Of a DNA stretch of 64,000 nt, positions 47,075 through 59,345 are shown one piece after another (position 1 is the first letter of the stretch; each line of letters begins with the position of its first letter). The position numbers and the translations under genes were made by a program. This DNA is from Hetaerina americana (taxonomy: Eukaryota; Arthropoda; Insecta; Odonata; Calopterygidae), in the NCBI GenBank assembly GCA_022747635.1, contig JAKTNV010000010.1, positions 43,768,027 through 43,832,026 on the forward strand. Reading direction: 5' to 3'. The notes under the pieces are model-generated. The model ran no database searches and was not told the origin of the DNA. It saw only the letters and a list, made by a program, of their open reading frames with translations.

Positions 47075-47684
47075 GTTCAGTATCTCGCCAAAAATATTTT
47101 CTATTTAAAGAATCACTTTTAGCGTGGCGCAGTTAAAATTCCTGCATTCAGCCATCATAATGTCAGTCGTGGAATGTGTAAGCTTCAGAGCAAGTACTTG
47201 TTTGTCGCCGGGTGCTTTTCGGAATTAAATTTTTTTTAAACCGTACGGAATCAAGTGCATTTTCTAAAAATCGTATTTGTTTCGTGAAATTGTGCCTGAC
47301 GAGATATTTATTTGGATTGAAAACAGAAAAGCCGACTTGGGAATTGGGAGAAAAAGCTGAATTAGAATTCTTGAAATTTAAATATCCAATCAAAAATATT
47401 CACGCTGCGCAGGTGTATTTCAACGCCGCACTCTAAAAATTCCAGCCATTGTCGGTCATAGTAATCTCAATCAGAGAAGGAATTTGCTGCGAGTCGTGCC
47501 TTCGGTCGGGTCATTTTCGGCGCTCATATTTTTCGACAGCACGACACCGAAACCTTATGTTTTTAAAACGGTGTTCACATTGTGGATCCACGCATATGTC
47601 GAGGTTTTCCCTCGATAGATCCACAAGAAAAAGCGACGTTTTCGAAAGGAATGCTTTCACGGCAGGACGCATTCCTGCCTCCAT
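47075..47684. other. Unique sequence, no gene recognised
   Basis: Nothing recognisable before the C-rich island. Confidence 0.4.
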
Positions 47685-48345
47685 CCGGCTGCACCCTCCT
47701 TCCCTTGGAAATCCTCGGGCACCTTCTTCGAGAGAGGGAGAACTCTTAATCCCCCTTGCCTCCCTTCCCTCCCCCCCCGTATTTCCAACCCTCCCTCCCT
47801 CCCCTCCATTCGGAATCCTGCGTGTGGAGACTCTGGGTCGTAACACACATCCGCACCCGCACTCCCAAACCCGCACCACCTTTTCCCCCGTCTCCACCCA
47901 CCCGTTACCACTCTCACTCCCGTGACCTCCGCTCCCTCACCAACCTCCTCCCCTCCCCCCCCCGCACCCTTCTATCCCGCCCTGCCACCCCTATCGATTG
48001 CATGCAGCGCCCCTAACATCCCCCTCCCTCCACCCTCTCTCCAAACCCACATTTTCTTTCGGCAGAGCAGCCGAATGGCCATCGGCTCGCTCTCTCTCAG
48101 CTGACCTCCCTCACCTCCCATTCCCCCTCAATTTAATTCCTCACTTTTTTCGTGCCCTCCCCCACACTGTCTCACGCACACATACGTACACCCCACACAC
48201 CCCCTTCTTCACGCCTCCCGAAGCGGTTTATTTCGGCGGCCGGACGTTAACCCTCACTACGCCGCGGGCCGACGCAACCCCACCCACTCGTCACAATCTC
48301 ACTCGCCCCCTCTCCGACCGCCCCGCATTCCTATTCCCCTGGACG
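47685..48345. other. C-rich CpG island
   Basis: About 660 bp, strongly C/T-rich on the plus strand and CpG-containing, with short (CA)n and C runs. Plus-strand frames of 86-158 codons are Pro/Ser/Thr/His-rich and minus-strand frames Gly/Arg/Glu-rich, mirroring composition. No domain recognised. Candidate promoter or GC-rich untranslated exon. Confidence 0.35.
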
Positions 48346-51300
48346 CCGACGATCCCTTCCATATTACCCTTTCGGTTCGGGAGAAATATCCGGTGAAATA
48401 TCGATGGGCACGAATCGATATTTTATGAGTGAACAGCTTTGACCGCATGCGTGTCTCTGAGGAAATCGGGAAGGGAATCATGGTGAGTCGCCGGTAACTT
48501 TTAAGGATAACGGAAAGTAGTAGGAAAGTAGGTTCCCCACCTGTCTTGAAAATCTGAAGATGCCGCAAAACTCTGTGAGATTCATTTAAATGAGTTCATT
48601 GGATGGCGATGTTTGGTTTTACATAAAAAAATTAACCGTTCTTGTAGTTATACCATGACGTGAAATCCTTGAATTCTATAGTAATTATAGTTGAAAATGT
48701 TGCATAATTATTCCCTGACTATAGTGATTAGAAGTAGATTTTCAGAATTCCAATAATCTTCTTTCTAATATTTAATCATGAAAGCCCTTGTCTAGTCTGA
48801 ATTATTATTTAGTCCCGCAGACATTTATCAGTAATCCAAGTACATTCACATGGAATGCGACAGAGTTCATTTAAATAATGTTTATAATACTTTTTAGTAT
48901 GACGGAGAGATTTTATATCCATATAAATTATTGTATGCATTTAGAATTTACGTCATGACAAATAGAGATTCTATTTTATTCCAATATTGCTATAATATTC
49001 TATGAATTAGATTGAAAAACTGAGTTTTTTGGGAAAGAAGCTTTTTGAAACCTTAGTCATCGTAGAAGAAACTGGACAGTACAGATGTAGAAAACCTGGA
49101 AAGCCAACGCATGGAAATTTGCAAAACCAGAACTGTCTTTATTCTGAAGAGAAATTTAAATTAAATTAATTTGCAACAGTCGTGCATGGTCTTCAAATTC
49201 CGTCCAATGAGGTCCTTTTATTACGGAAGGTGCTAGAACTAATTGTAAGAGGTTTTTCGTTTGTACGTGCGACCACTTCGAGGACTGGTTCAAGTCGGAT
49301 GCGACGTCTGTCGTAAGTAAAGTTAATCCGTGCATTTTACGCTTTTGATAGTAAGATCCCCTCGCCACTGAAATTGAGAGGTGAACTTTGTGGCCGCTAT
49401 GATTTTCTAATCGTTAATTCAATATAACGTAATATAGAACTACTCGAGTTATCGCAGATGGTGTTAAAAATTATTATTTTAATGACTATCGCATTGTTTA
49501 TTAAGATATTACCATGGTATCAAGTTCATTTCTGAAGTTGAACTCGTAAAATCATTGATCGATGATGAAATTCACTTTTTTAAACGATTCTTTTCATATT
49601 AGATTGGGTTTGTGGCATTATCAATCTTGGAATCCGCTCATGATGGCTAAATTTGATGGCGCACGCATTAAGTTTCTCAATTTATTCCAACAAATGGAGT
49701 AATCAACTTTCGGTGTAGTACTTATGTGTATCGATACACCAATTTGTCGATATTCAAGAACTTATTCGTTTAAAGAATTGGTATGGGTAAATATCGCAAT
49801 CCCATGTATCGATTTACAGATTGCCTTTTCCTTTCTGCCTCCCGCGCATCCCTCCCTCCCATTTATATCTCCCAATAACCCTTTGTCATACCCTGGTCTG
49901 GATGCCCGATTGTTATTTTATTCGGGGCCGAAAATTCGGTCCGCGTCCGCTTTCAATTCCGAACTGAAAGTGGTTCCCATCCGGAATAAATGATTGATAA
50001 TTCCAAGTCAAAAGCGCGCTGTAAGCCGAAAAAAAATACAACCAAGTTATTCCATGGGTACTGACATTTTTTCATCGAGACGGTTTAAGCCGAAAGTTCC
50101 CTTTAATGTAAAGTGTGACGCGATAATTTATTTTTCTTAGATATTATTGTTCATTGGTATTTGTTTGAGTTTTATTTCCGTGTTTTAGTATATTTGTTTT
50201 AAGTTGTCTAGAATGGGCAACGGTTTTCTTACTGCTGTTAGCATATGTACACTTAAAATAACAGAGTTTCAGGAATTCCTGCATCATAAATAAAGCCTAT
50301 GTGAGTGAATTACGAAGCATTCTCTGGTTATTTTTCACTTTTCCGCAGTTCTTCGTTGATGCAAAATTTTATAGGTTTTTGTTTCGAGACATATGTACAG
50401 ATTTTAAGCAAAAATGTCTTGAAAAAATTTATGAATGTGGAATGAAAGATAAATCAATGCGTTTACACTCCCGGAGGTCGGCACCCCTTGATTTAATGTT
50501 AAAAAAAATTAAGTGGGGAAAAAATGCTTCATTCTTTTAGCGGTTGCTCGTCGACCAAAAAAATTTACCTCACCTGCTTTGAAGTTTGGAATTCTCTTCT
50601 TCCCATGGTAAAGGGGTGAGATTCCAATCTTTCGGTTCATTTTTGAAAAAGTTGTTTTTACCTTATGAAAGCTCTTCTTCCCCTTTTACGTATCTCGATT
50701 TCTCTTTGCTAAATTGGTCAAGATAACATTTCTTAAACGTGTTTTTATAATTATAATTTTAATTACAATTTTATGCACATTATATTACTTTGAATTGCAA
50801 CTTTCGTGATCGTAATCAGTATCCATGAATTTCTCCTGTCATATTATTACCATTATGTAAAATATAATCTACCGATTAATGTAAGTTTTTGATAGACAGA
50901 CTGATTAACCACTGCTACATTTCTAAGCCTCGTCTAACTAGAATTGTGACATTCTTTACTATGACAAACCCTTCTTCAGTTCCTCATACTTTCTCTATCG
51001 TGACACGAACATGAATGATAGTAAAAGAAAGAGAGATGATTCCCTGTGCAAATTCGGAGAATAGGGTTGAAATCAATGCCACCATATTTTATCAATTGTA
51101 TACTTTTTATTTAGGCAGGAAGGACGTAGTGGAATAAAATAATCCATTCTTTGCTAATGGTATTAATGTCTCTTAATCATTTGGTTATGGACATGCATTT
51201 TATACATTTTACAAATATTTCAAACATTACATTTAAGTGAGAAAATGTTTATAATTCATATTTTTAAATGTAAAATATGATATGCGGTTAAAATGTAATT

Positions 51301-52468
51301 TTAATTAATCGGTATAAAATGTTTTGTAAAGATAAAAAAAAATTATCACCCTTCTTGGCGGAAACCCCGAATGTCATGAGTTCATGGCATGGACTGATAG
51401 TCTGCTTATCCTCCGATCTCGCGATATTTATCGCAAAACGTCGCAACCGTTCTATGAAAGTGTTTTTTGTCAGATTAGGTGTATAGTGAAATTAATATTT
51501 CGAAGTGAAGCTGATGATTTAAGTAAGCTGACTGTAAAACTTATGGCTCGGACGAGACGAATCCCATGATCTAAGCTTTCAGACCTCCCAATCCTCCCTT
51601 TAGCATTTTTTGTGTGCTGATAAAATTCTTAACCGCAAGAAAATAAATTTGAATTTGAAAGAAAATTAATTTGAAAATGACAAGGCTAAGCTCAACATGA
51701 AATAAGATAGAACTTCTATGAGGTATTGAGAAGCCATGGGAAATGAATGTGGTGTCTGGCTATAACCGACAGAGAAATATCTGCCAGCAACTGGTAAATG
51801 TTAAATAAGGTAAACGATAAGTTTTTATTCATAGGGTTGTTATTCCGAGTGCCTGGCTTCCCTCTTTGACGCGAATAAAGTAAAACCGTTTGAAGCCAGC
51901 TAATTTCAGTCGTTGATTTGACCTATATTTTCCTCTCGATGTAAGTACGTATGAAGTGGCAACGAAGGTAGTCTCTTTATGAGAATGAACTTGCAGTAGC
52001 GTATCCGTACTCAGTAATATTACGGAGCAGAGGAAAAAACAGTGTATTGGTCTCGGCACAGGAAAATCCGACGTGAATTATCGCGAGGAGCGGGTGAATG
52101 GGAGGTGGGGTAGAGGATCCAAGTACAAAGGCCAAAGCTCAACCGAACGCCGTGTTAACATACTGTTGATGTGATAATGCTTGTTAAGTGAACGTATCGC
52201 TTGGTGGAAGGTATGTGCGCCTTCCTAAACTAATATTATGACACTCTTCATCACCTTTGGTATCGGTATATCACACTGTTTACTTGTGGTTTCCCTGGTG
52301 ATACGGAAAAAATGATAACTGTGGGAACTTTTTATTTTCAAAATGTACAAGCGGGCAGCATATAAATTTCGTGCCCAAACAGTTTTTTTTAAGGATAATT
52401 CATGTAATGGAAAAGTAGTAAATGAAGTTCGTGAAAGAGCCACGGATTGATTCATTCATTTTCTAATT
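48346..52468. other. Unique AT-rich sequence, no gene recognised
   Basis: No open frame above 90 codons, no tRNA-like boxes and no tandem arrays. This is the longest featureless stretch of the window. Confidence 0.45.
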
Positions 52469-52540
52469 CATATATATAATATATAAAACATATATAAATT
52501 CATATATATATATGTATATATATGTATGTATGTATGTATG

Positions 52541-52593
<53 letters not shown>

Positions 52594-52596
52594 GTA

Positions 52597-52675
<79 letters not shown>

Positions 52676-52704
52676 GTATATGTATATATATATGTATATA
52701 TATG

Positions 52705-52774
<70 letters not shown>

Positions 52775-52776
52775 CA
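52469..52776. repeat. (TA)n/(TATG)n array, left part
   Basis: Nearly pure TA with TATG and GTATGTATGTATG patches. It contains AAATTCATATATATA near 52496, which recurs on the other side of the mariner near 54100, so left and right arrays were one array before the insertion. The 91-163-codon open frames on both strands are Tyr/Ile repeats, not genes. Confidence 0.95.
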
Positions 52777-54091
52777 CAGGGTTCGTCCGGAAAATAAGTG
52801 TACTGATTTTTTCCCGCCGCTCCAGGCGCGCCCAGCACCGCTCTGACGGGCTGCGATTGGAGGGGGGTATGTTGGCAAGCGACGCTGAAAAAGGCAGTCG
52901 GCTCTGAGCTGTGGTGTAGTGAGGAGCTCTGTTAACGCGAACCTCCACGCTCGACCCACGTCACGGAACGCGATGCCGAAGTTTTTGGAGCAGCGTTATT
53001 CCATCAAATTTGCGGTAAAGGTTGGGAAATCGTCTACCGAAACTGTCGGTATGATTAACCAGGCTTACGGGGAGTCAGCCATGTCCAGAAACATGATCTT
53101 TCGGTGGCACAAGATGTTCGTGGAGGGCAGAGAAGAGGTCGACGACGAACCACGGCCTGGACGCCCATCAACGACACTCACCGACGAAAATGTGCGAAAA
53201 GTTCGCGATGTACTGAACTCTGATCGTCGTCTTAGTGTTCGGATGATAGCAGAGCAGTGTAATGTGCCAAAAACAATAGTTCGCGAGATTATTAGGGAGC
53301 AATTACAGATGCGAAAAATTTGTGCAAAGTTGGTGCCGAAAGTGCTCAGTGATGATCAAAGACTCAATCGTTTGGAAATCGCGACACAACTTGCGGATCA
53401 CTGCAAAAATGATCCACATTTTTAGGGAACGTTGTTTCGGGTGACGAGACGTGGATCTTTGAGTACGACCCGGAGTCGAAGAGACAAAGTGCGGAGTGGC
53501 ACACCCCATCATCACCCCGTCAAAAGAAAGCTCGCATGAGCAAATCTCGGATCAAGGCGATGCTCATTGTCTTTTTTGACAAAAGGGGAGTCGTCCACTA
53601 CGAATTTGTACCTGAACGACAAACTGTAAATGCTGCATTTTACGTCCAAGTGCTCGACAGGCTTCGAAAACGAGTCGCCCGCGTCCGGCCAGCGATCAAA
53701 AAATCTGGCGGCTGCATCACGACAATGCGCCGTCTCACACCGCGCTTGTCGTGTCGGACTTCTTGGCCAAGCACGGCGTGGGAACGCTGCCGCACCCGCC
53801 CTACAGCCCGGACTTGGCACCACCGGACTTCTTTCTGTTCCCGAAGATAAAGAGGAGTTTGAAAGGAACGCGATACGGGACTTTGGACGCCGTCAAAGAG
53901 GCCGTGACGACGTGTCTTCGAGAGGTTCCCGATGATGCCTTCGCGGGAGCGTTCCAGGAATGGGAACGCCGATGGAACAAGTGTATCGACTCACAAGGGT
54001 CCTATTTTGAGGAATATTAGCTTAAGATATGTAAAAGTGTAATAAATGTTTTTTCCTGAGCTCAGTACACTTATTTTCCGGACGAACCCTG
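52777..54091 (+). mobile_element. Mariner transposon (1315 bp) inserted in a TA array
   Basis: Perfect 30-bp terminal inverted repeats (52777-52806 and 54062-54091, outer sequence CAGGGTTCGTCCGGAAAATA). TA follows the right end (54092-54093); the left flank is CA where TA is expected, a probable point change. Both sides are TA arrays, which supply mariner's TA target. The length is that of a complete element. The transposase frame lies on the plus strand and has two one-base breaks. Confidence 0.96.
52973..54020 (+). pseudogene. Mariner DD34D transposase with two frameshifts
   Basis: The ATG at 52973 opens [20 protein letters not shown], the first helix-turn-helix. GREEVDDEPRPGRPSTT is the linker with the GRP hook and IAEQCNVPKTIVREI the second HTH. 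The frame breaks at a five-T run (53419-53423) just before the catalytic domain and again at a six-A run (53698-53703) just before the second catalytic Asp. Each break is one base short. Catalytic Asp codons lie at 53443-53445 (SGDETWIFEYD), 53721-53723 (HHDNAPSHTALV) and 53826-53828 (SPDLAPPDFFLF), with 34 residues between the last two. The stop is at 54018-54020 after GSYFEEY. No nonsense codon occurs outside the frame breaks. The element is therefore either recently dead or mis-sequenced in homopolymers. Confidence 0.92.
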
Positions 54092-54282
54092 TATGTATAT
54101 AAATTCATATATATAAATATATATATATATGAATATATATATATATACACACATATGTATATTTATATAAATATATGAATTTATATACATATATATATGT
54201 ATATAAAGTCATATATATATATACACAAACATATGTATATTTATATAAATATATGAATTTATATATATATATGTATATAAAG

Positions 54283-54338
<56 letters not shown>

Positions 54339-54346
54339 GCACACGT
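54092..54346. repeat. (TA)n array, right part, with a 78-bp tandem unit and (CA)n end
   Basis: A unit of about 78 bp beginning CATATGTATATTTATATAAA starts at 54152 and again at 54230 and includes GTATATAAAGTCATATATAT. A pure TA run and (CA)n (about 54325-54346) follow. Confidence 0.88.
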
Positions 54347-57300
54347 ATGTGTATCATATCATCTGCTCTTTATAAAACTGTCAAATTTAAAATTTATATA
54401 CATGTATTTATATTTTTAATGAAATCGACCCATAAATCCCAATGACTTCCATGTACAATAAGGGCAGACATCGGAAAAATGGCTATAACGTGTATAGTGT
54501 TCCTTTTAATGGGTATTTATTACCGTCGGTATTCCGGATTCGATTTATTTCTTGACCATGAAATTTCTTCTGTAGTTTCCCTTGGAGAAAGTAAAGAATC
54601 ATATCCGGAAAAATACCAACCTAAACAAATAAATCTAACGGACAAAAAGAGTATTGGCACAGTTTGAGACAGGAGCGAATAAGGCCGTCATCAAAGGCCG
54701 TCATGTAATGAATCTGTTGAAGTATTTGCGCAGTGGCTCACAGCCAGCAAAACATATCTCTCTCAGAAGAAATAGAGATGCTCCTTGTTTGATATAAGAC
54801 GATCGGTTGAATATTGTGCTAGAAATGTCAACCAAAACTGAAAATCATATTCCAAAATTATTTTCTCGGGAGAAGGAGATACATCAGTTTTGTCCTAAAA
54901 CTGTTCATTTACGTCTGTTGAAATCAACTGGTGGAAGAAGGGCAAAGATGGCTGAAGGGAAGTGTAGGGATGGAAAGAAATCGAACTTTTATATTTTGAG
55001 TGCAATCGGTGGTGCAATTGCAGTGCATGGATAGTTATCGATGGTTTTCGATATGATCTGTTGGATGGAAAACTTGACTAGACCTCATTTGACGGACGTG
55101 GTGTCTTTTCGGTGTAAAGGAGTCAGCCGTGAAAGGGTTTCTAATATTAAGGAAAAAAACCTCATTTCATTCTTGTTGGGACTTCTTGAAAGGTCTACAT
55201 AGAACCATAAACGAACGGCATTTACTTGGTTACAGTTCGTAATTCCTTTCGTAAACTGGGGTCTTATGGCTGCGTTCAGGTCGTATGATTTCATTGAGAC
55301 CGAATCAATCAATGATTGATTGCTTTGCGATTGGTTTAAGGCCAGAATCGTGTATCCAGGATCTGTTTTAAGATTGAAACGTGCATGGAATCTTCATGGT
55401 TCTAAAAGTACGGATATGTGTTGTGATTTGTTTTGACGGTTATTGTCAGCGCCGTGTTCCATTTTACCGCACCGGCTAATGGAGGCGGAAGCATAACGAC
55501 CCAAGGAAATGTCTTGAAGAAAAATGGGTTGTCTTTTCTTTCGGTGCCCGCCTGGTTAGACCTATCTGGCATTCTTGGGAATAAGTGTTAAGTTTTCCGG
55601 GACGGAAATTTGGGTCGAAGTCGAGGAGGTTAAAAGACTGCCGGTGACCGATCTCACGGCCCCAGTCACCTTCGCAAGGGAGGTGAGTTGAGGAAATTAC
55701 AATGGGGGAAAAAATATGCCGTTCGTGTGAACTTTTTAGGGATGCATTTTTTCCCCAATGGCGACACCTTTTCGAACAGAATTGAGTTCGCGTTCACGTA
55801 ATCGCAGTAAAAAAACATTTCGCATCCAACCACGGTGACTGATCGTATGCATGTATATTCTGATTCGTATTATGATGGTGTTGATTTCTTAATCAAGCCT
55901 TCATCCGTTTACAATAATACAAACCACGTCAGTTTTATGGAATAGTAACTTTCGATACAGGTGTAAGTCCATACAGCTGATGTAAGCAGATGTAATCTAC
56001 CACGTTTATGTGTCTGATTTGTATTGCAGTTTATAACGGTTTTTATCAGGGTTTAACGCAGTGTTTAAAATAAAATGAAATTCTATTTGCCTCACCAACC
56101 GGTCCATTTTATTGAGGTTTAGGTTATAGTTTGCTGGATTATTATCAACTTATTTTTTCATTGAGCTCTTGTACGGGTTTTAAGCAGCCCTGATATATCC
56201 CGACTACGACGAGCAAAATAATTTTTTTGGTAATTTCCAAAACTTCATATTTTTTTCCATGCTCCAACTCAAATAAGCAAAACCCGGCGTGCTTTTATTT
56301 ATATAGTGTTTAATTGTGGAAAAAACAATTTTGAAACCCCACCCATTTTTTTTGGGTGGAATTCAGCCATGTGGCGACCTCGGTGAAAACGCAAAACGCT
56401 TGAAGTAGAAAACGTTTTGTTTTACCTAACTAATAATTTATCATACAACTGGGAACACAGTCCCGGGTAGTTTTCGATATTTTTTTCGCGGTGTTCAAGT
56501 AATTTACTGACTTTATACGCCCATGTTAGGCCAATGACCTTTTCATTTCTCTTTAAATTAAAAAAATATACAATTGCGGAGATTAGCTTTTTCATTGTTT
56601 GAAATATATGTATAATATGTATATTTTTAAATAAAAAAAAATTGACTTCTGGAGTACGTGTGTATCGCTGTGCTCTCTGCTCGGAGGAACGTAAATTCCA
56701 CTTTCACACGGCTGTGGCGTCGAGCGATAAATCACGGTATTTCTCCGAGAAATTGATTTTTTTTAAACCAATTTTTGTATTTTTTTACCCTCTCTCCAAC
56801 TTGTGGATGGCTTATCGAATAACTTCTGGTGAAGGATATTTGGGAAGCATCCAGGTATGACACGAGAGATAAACCTACCTCCGTTCACTCCTACCTCGTC
56901 TTTTATATGGATTTCTCCGCCTTTCTCACGAATAACAGCGATCAAAAACAAAGACTTATTTGTCTCTATTAAACTTGACTCTAATGGTATTGCACCAATT
57001 TATCTATAGAACTGATTAACTTCTTCCCCGGGGTAATGTTCGTCCCATTGATATTAGTTAAACTAAATTCATTCTGTAATATATATAACCATTATGAAAT
57101 ATTTCCCAAGGTAAAGTAGCGAAATGATGGAATACTTGTTTCATAATTCATGTTCTCTTACGTTTTAGTACTCTAAATATTATTTACAATGGGACTGTGC
57201 GATTCATAATTTTCCCACGATTCTGAAACTTGATGACGGTAGATATTCTGGTGCTTTCCTCGGAGATATGAATTAATCAACGTCTTCAACCTTTTTATCA

Positions 57301-58844
57301 CTGTTTCTCGTGGGATTCATCAGGTTTTTTTCCCCCATGATCTGTTTAACTTTTTTGTTTGCTTAGCTCAGGCCACCAAAAATTGCGCATGGTTGCTTAA
57401 TTGATAAAAATTAACGAGATAATTACGAACAGGTTAATGCAAAAAAAATAATTGCAATAATAACAATGTGTGAAGCGCCTCAAAAATACGCTATGCCTTC
57501 CTCTACTGGCAAAATTGGAAATTTTCCATTGGCTTAGTAAACCATAATTACAGTTTTTCCTAGAATAAGTTTATATCTTAATCATTATTAAGAGTTTGCG
57601 TAAAATTCTCTAGTGGCTTACTACTTCGCTATTTTCTTAATGAGGTTATCTCTATCCTCCCCAGCTGATATCTTTTAACTGTTCGCATGTATTACACACT
57701 AAAAAGTTATCAAATTTTTGGTAGGACGTTACCGTAATATCATTTATCGGTCACGTGTGCGAAGTCGCGCGGTTAGACTGACTGAGAGATCATGTTTTAT
57801 ACTTGAGAAAGAAATGGGTATGTTCATTTTTTCTTCAGGTAATTGGTTCGTACCTGTTTTGGGATGATCATTCATCAGTAATTAACCACGCAGTACTAAT
57901 TCACCACAAGTGTGTGTTTAGCCTAATTCATTAAAGAATAAATCCTTGACCTCTGGTCACATGGAATTCTATTCCCATTTTGGAAATTTAAATCTACTGC
58001 AAACTCCTTCAATTCCTGGTATTAATGAAAATTCAATTACTTATTTAAAAAATAAAATTTACAATAATAGTGTAGAAGTTTTAATTGTTTGAATTGATTG
58101 GTTGCGTGATGTTGGAAGTGTTATGATTTTAAATATTTTCTCTTTAACGTGAGAGTGAATACATATAGTGGGAGTACATTTGTTCGTCATATGAGTTGTT
58201 ATAATTTTACGCAATTCGATTCATTCTAAATTAGAGCGCAAATTCAACGAGATATTCGCATTTTCAATGTTTGAGGGCGTTGAGGTACTGCCGTGGATAT
58301 CAATGTTATTATTCGCCAGGAGGACCCTTTTCAGAGATGTACTCGTCAATTAATATTTCCGTTATCATTCCCGTTCCTGCTACACGTCGGCTATACTGTT
58401 GCCTTTCGATTTTTTAATGACGATCTAGTGAAAAGCGTCGGGATAAAAAAAATATAATGAATCCTTTTATAGCTTAGCATTACTTGGAAGAGCCCAGAGG
58501 AATAATCAGATGGGTGAGAGGGGCGATGCGAGGGACTCCGTTAATGCAGCAAAATTTTGAATCCGTCCCCATTACTCCCGTCTCCCTCCATAGCGGATAA
58601 GTATTACGACCATCACTTGCCTCCAGCTCGTTTTTCCAAGTGAGATGTTGACTTCGATATGAAGAAAAATCCCCCGCGTATCCCGTTGGGACGAAAGGCC
58701 TTCCTAATAGGGTGTGGATTCAGTGCCTTTTATACTCCCTTATCTCTTTTCAAATTCCCATCGCCGTTATCTTACGGGTTGGGGATACCCACTCTCAGCC
58801 TCCTGCCGTGATTTGGCAAACATTGATTGTGTACGCGGGGAGGA
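54347..58844. other. Unique sequence, no gene recognised
   Basis: Contains a 62-codon plus-strand frame (54479-54667) with a hydrophobic N-terminus, discussed as a weak candidate, and a 75-codon frame at 54807-55034. A short perfect palindromic arm pair AATCAATCA/TGATTGATT lies near 55304-55322. No domain or transposon signature was recognised in the rest. Confidence 0.4.
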
Positions 58845-59345
58845 GAGTGAATCACGGCTCGCCCCTCCAGCCCTGCCTCCTCCACCCCCGTCCCCATCAC
58901 TCTCTGCCCCAACCCTTCACCCCCCTTTTATCTTCCCCTCGCTCCCCCCACCGGTCCTGCTCGACTTGCCTCACTCCCTCTCTCCCTCCTGGGCTCCCTT
59001 CTCTCCCTCGCATCCCACCACTCCCCCGTGAAGGGATCCGTGTTCCCCCATCACTCCTCGCCCCCCCCCTTTCCAAACCCCTACACGCAGGCGCCTCTCA
59101 CCCATCCGTTCGCACACCCTCATCCCCCCCTCCTCCACTGAAGTCGACACGAGTACTCCCAGATCCATCCAGAAATGCACGCGAAGGTTATTTCCTGGAG
59201 TTTGGAGTGGGATGAGGAAACTCGTTGGAAATGTGTCCTTACCCCCTCCCTGCCTCACGCTACGCTCCCAGATGCAGCGTGTCGGAAAAAATTATGTACG
59301 GCTCGCATTCCCTCGATGAGAAGCCCCCTCCCTCCTCCGCGGGTT
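58845..59345. other. C-rich CpG island
   Basis: About 500 bp, C/T-rich on the plus strand with several runs of six or more C, then CpG-rich to about 59345. The 167-codon plus-strand frame (58712-59215) is Pro/Ser/Leu-rich here and has a minus-strand mirror, so I do not call it a gene. Confidence 0.35.

Noticed and set aside
47449..48396. Pro-rich open frames of 86-158 codons
   Set aside because: They follow the C-rich composition with mirror frames on the other strand and no domain.
52463..52959. Open frames up to 163 codons across the TA array
   Set aside because: They encode almost only Tyr/Ile repeats and exist in several frames on both strands, as any uninterrupted (TA)n produces.
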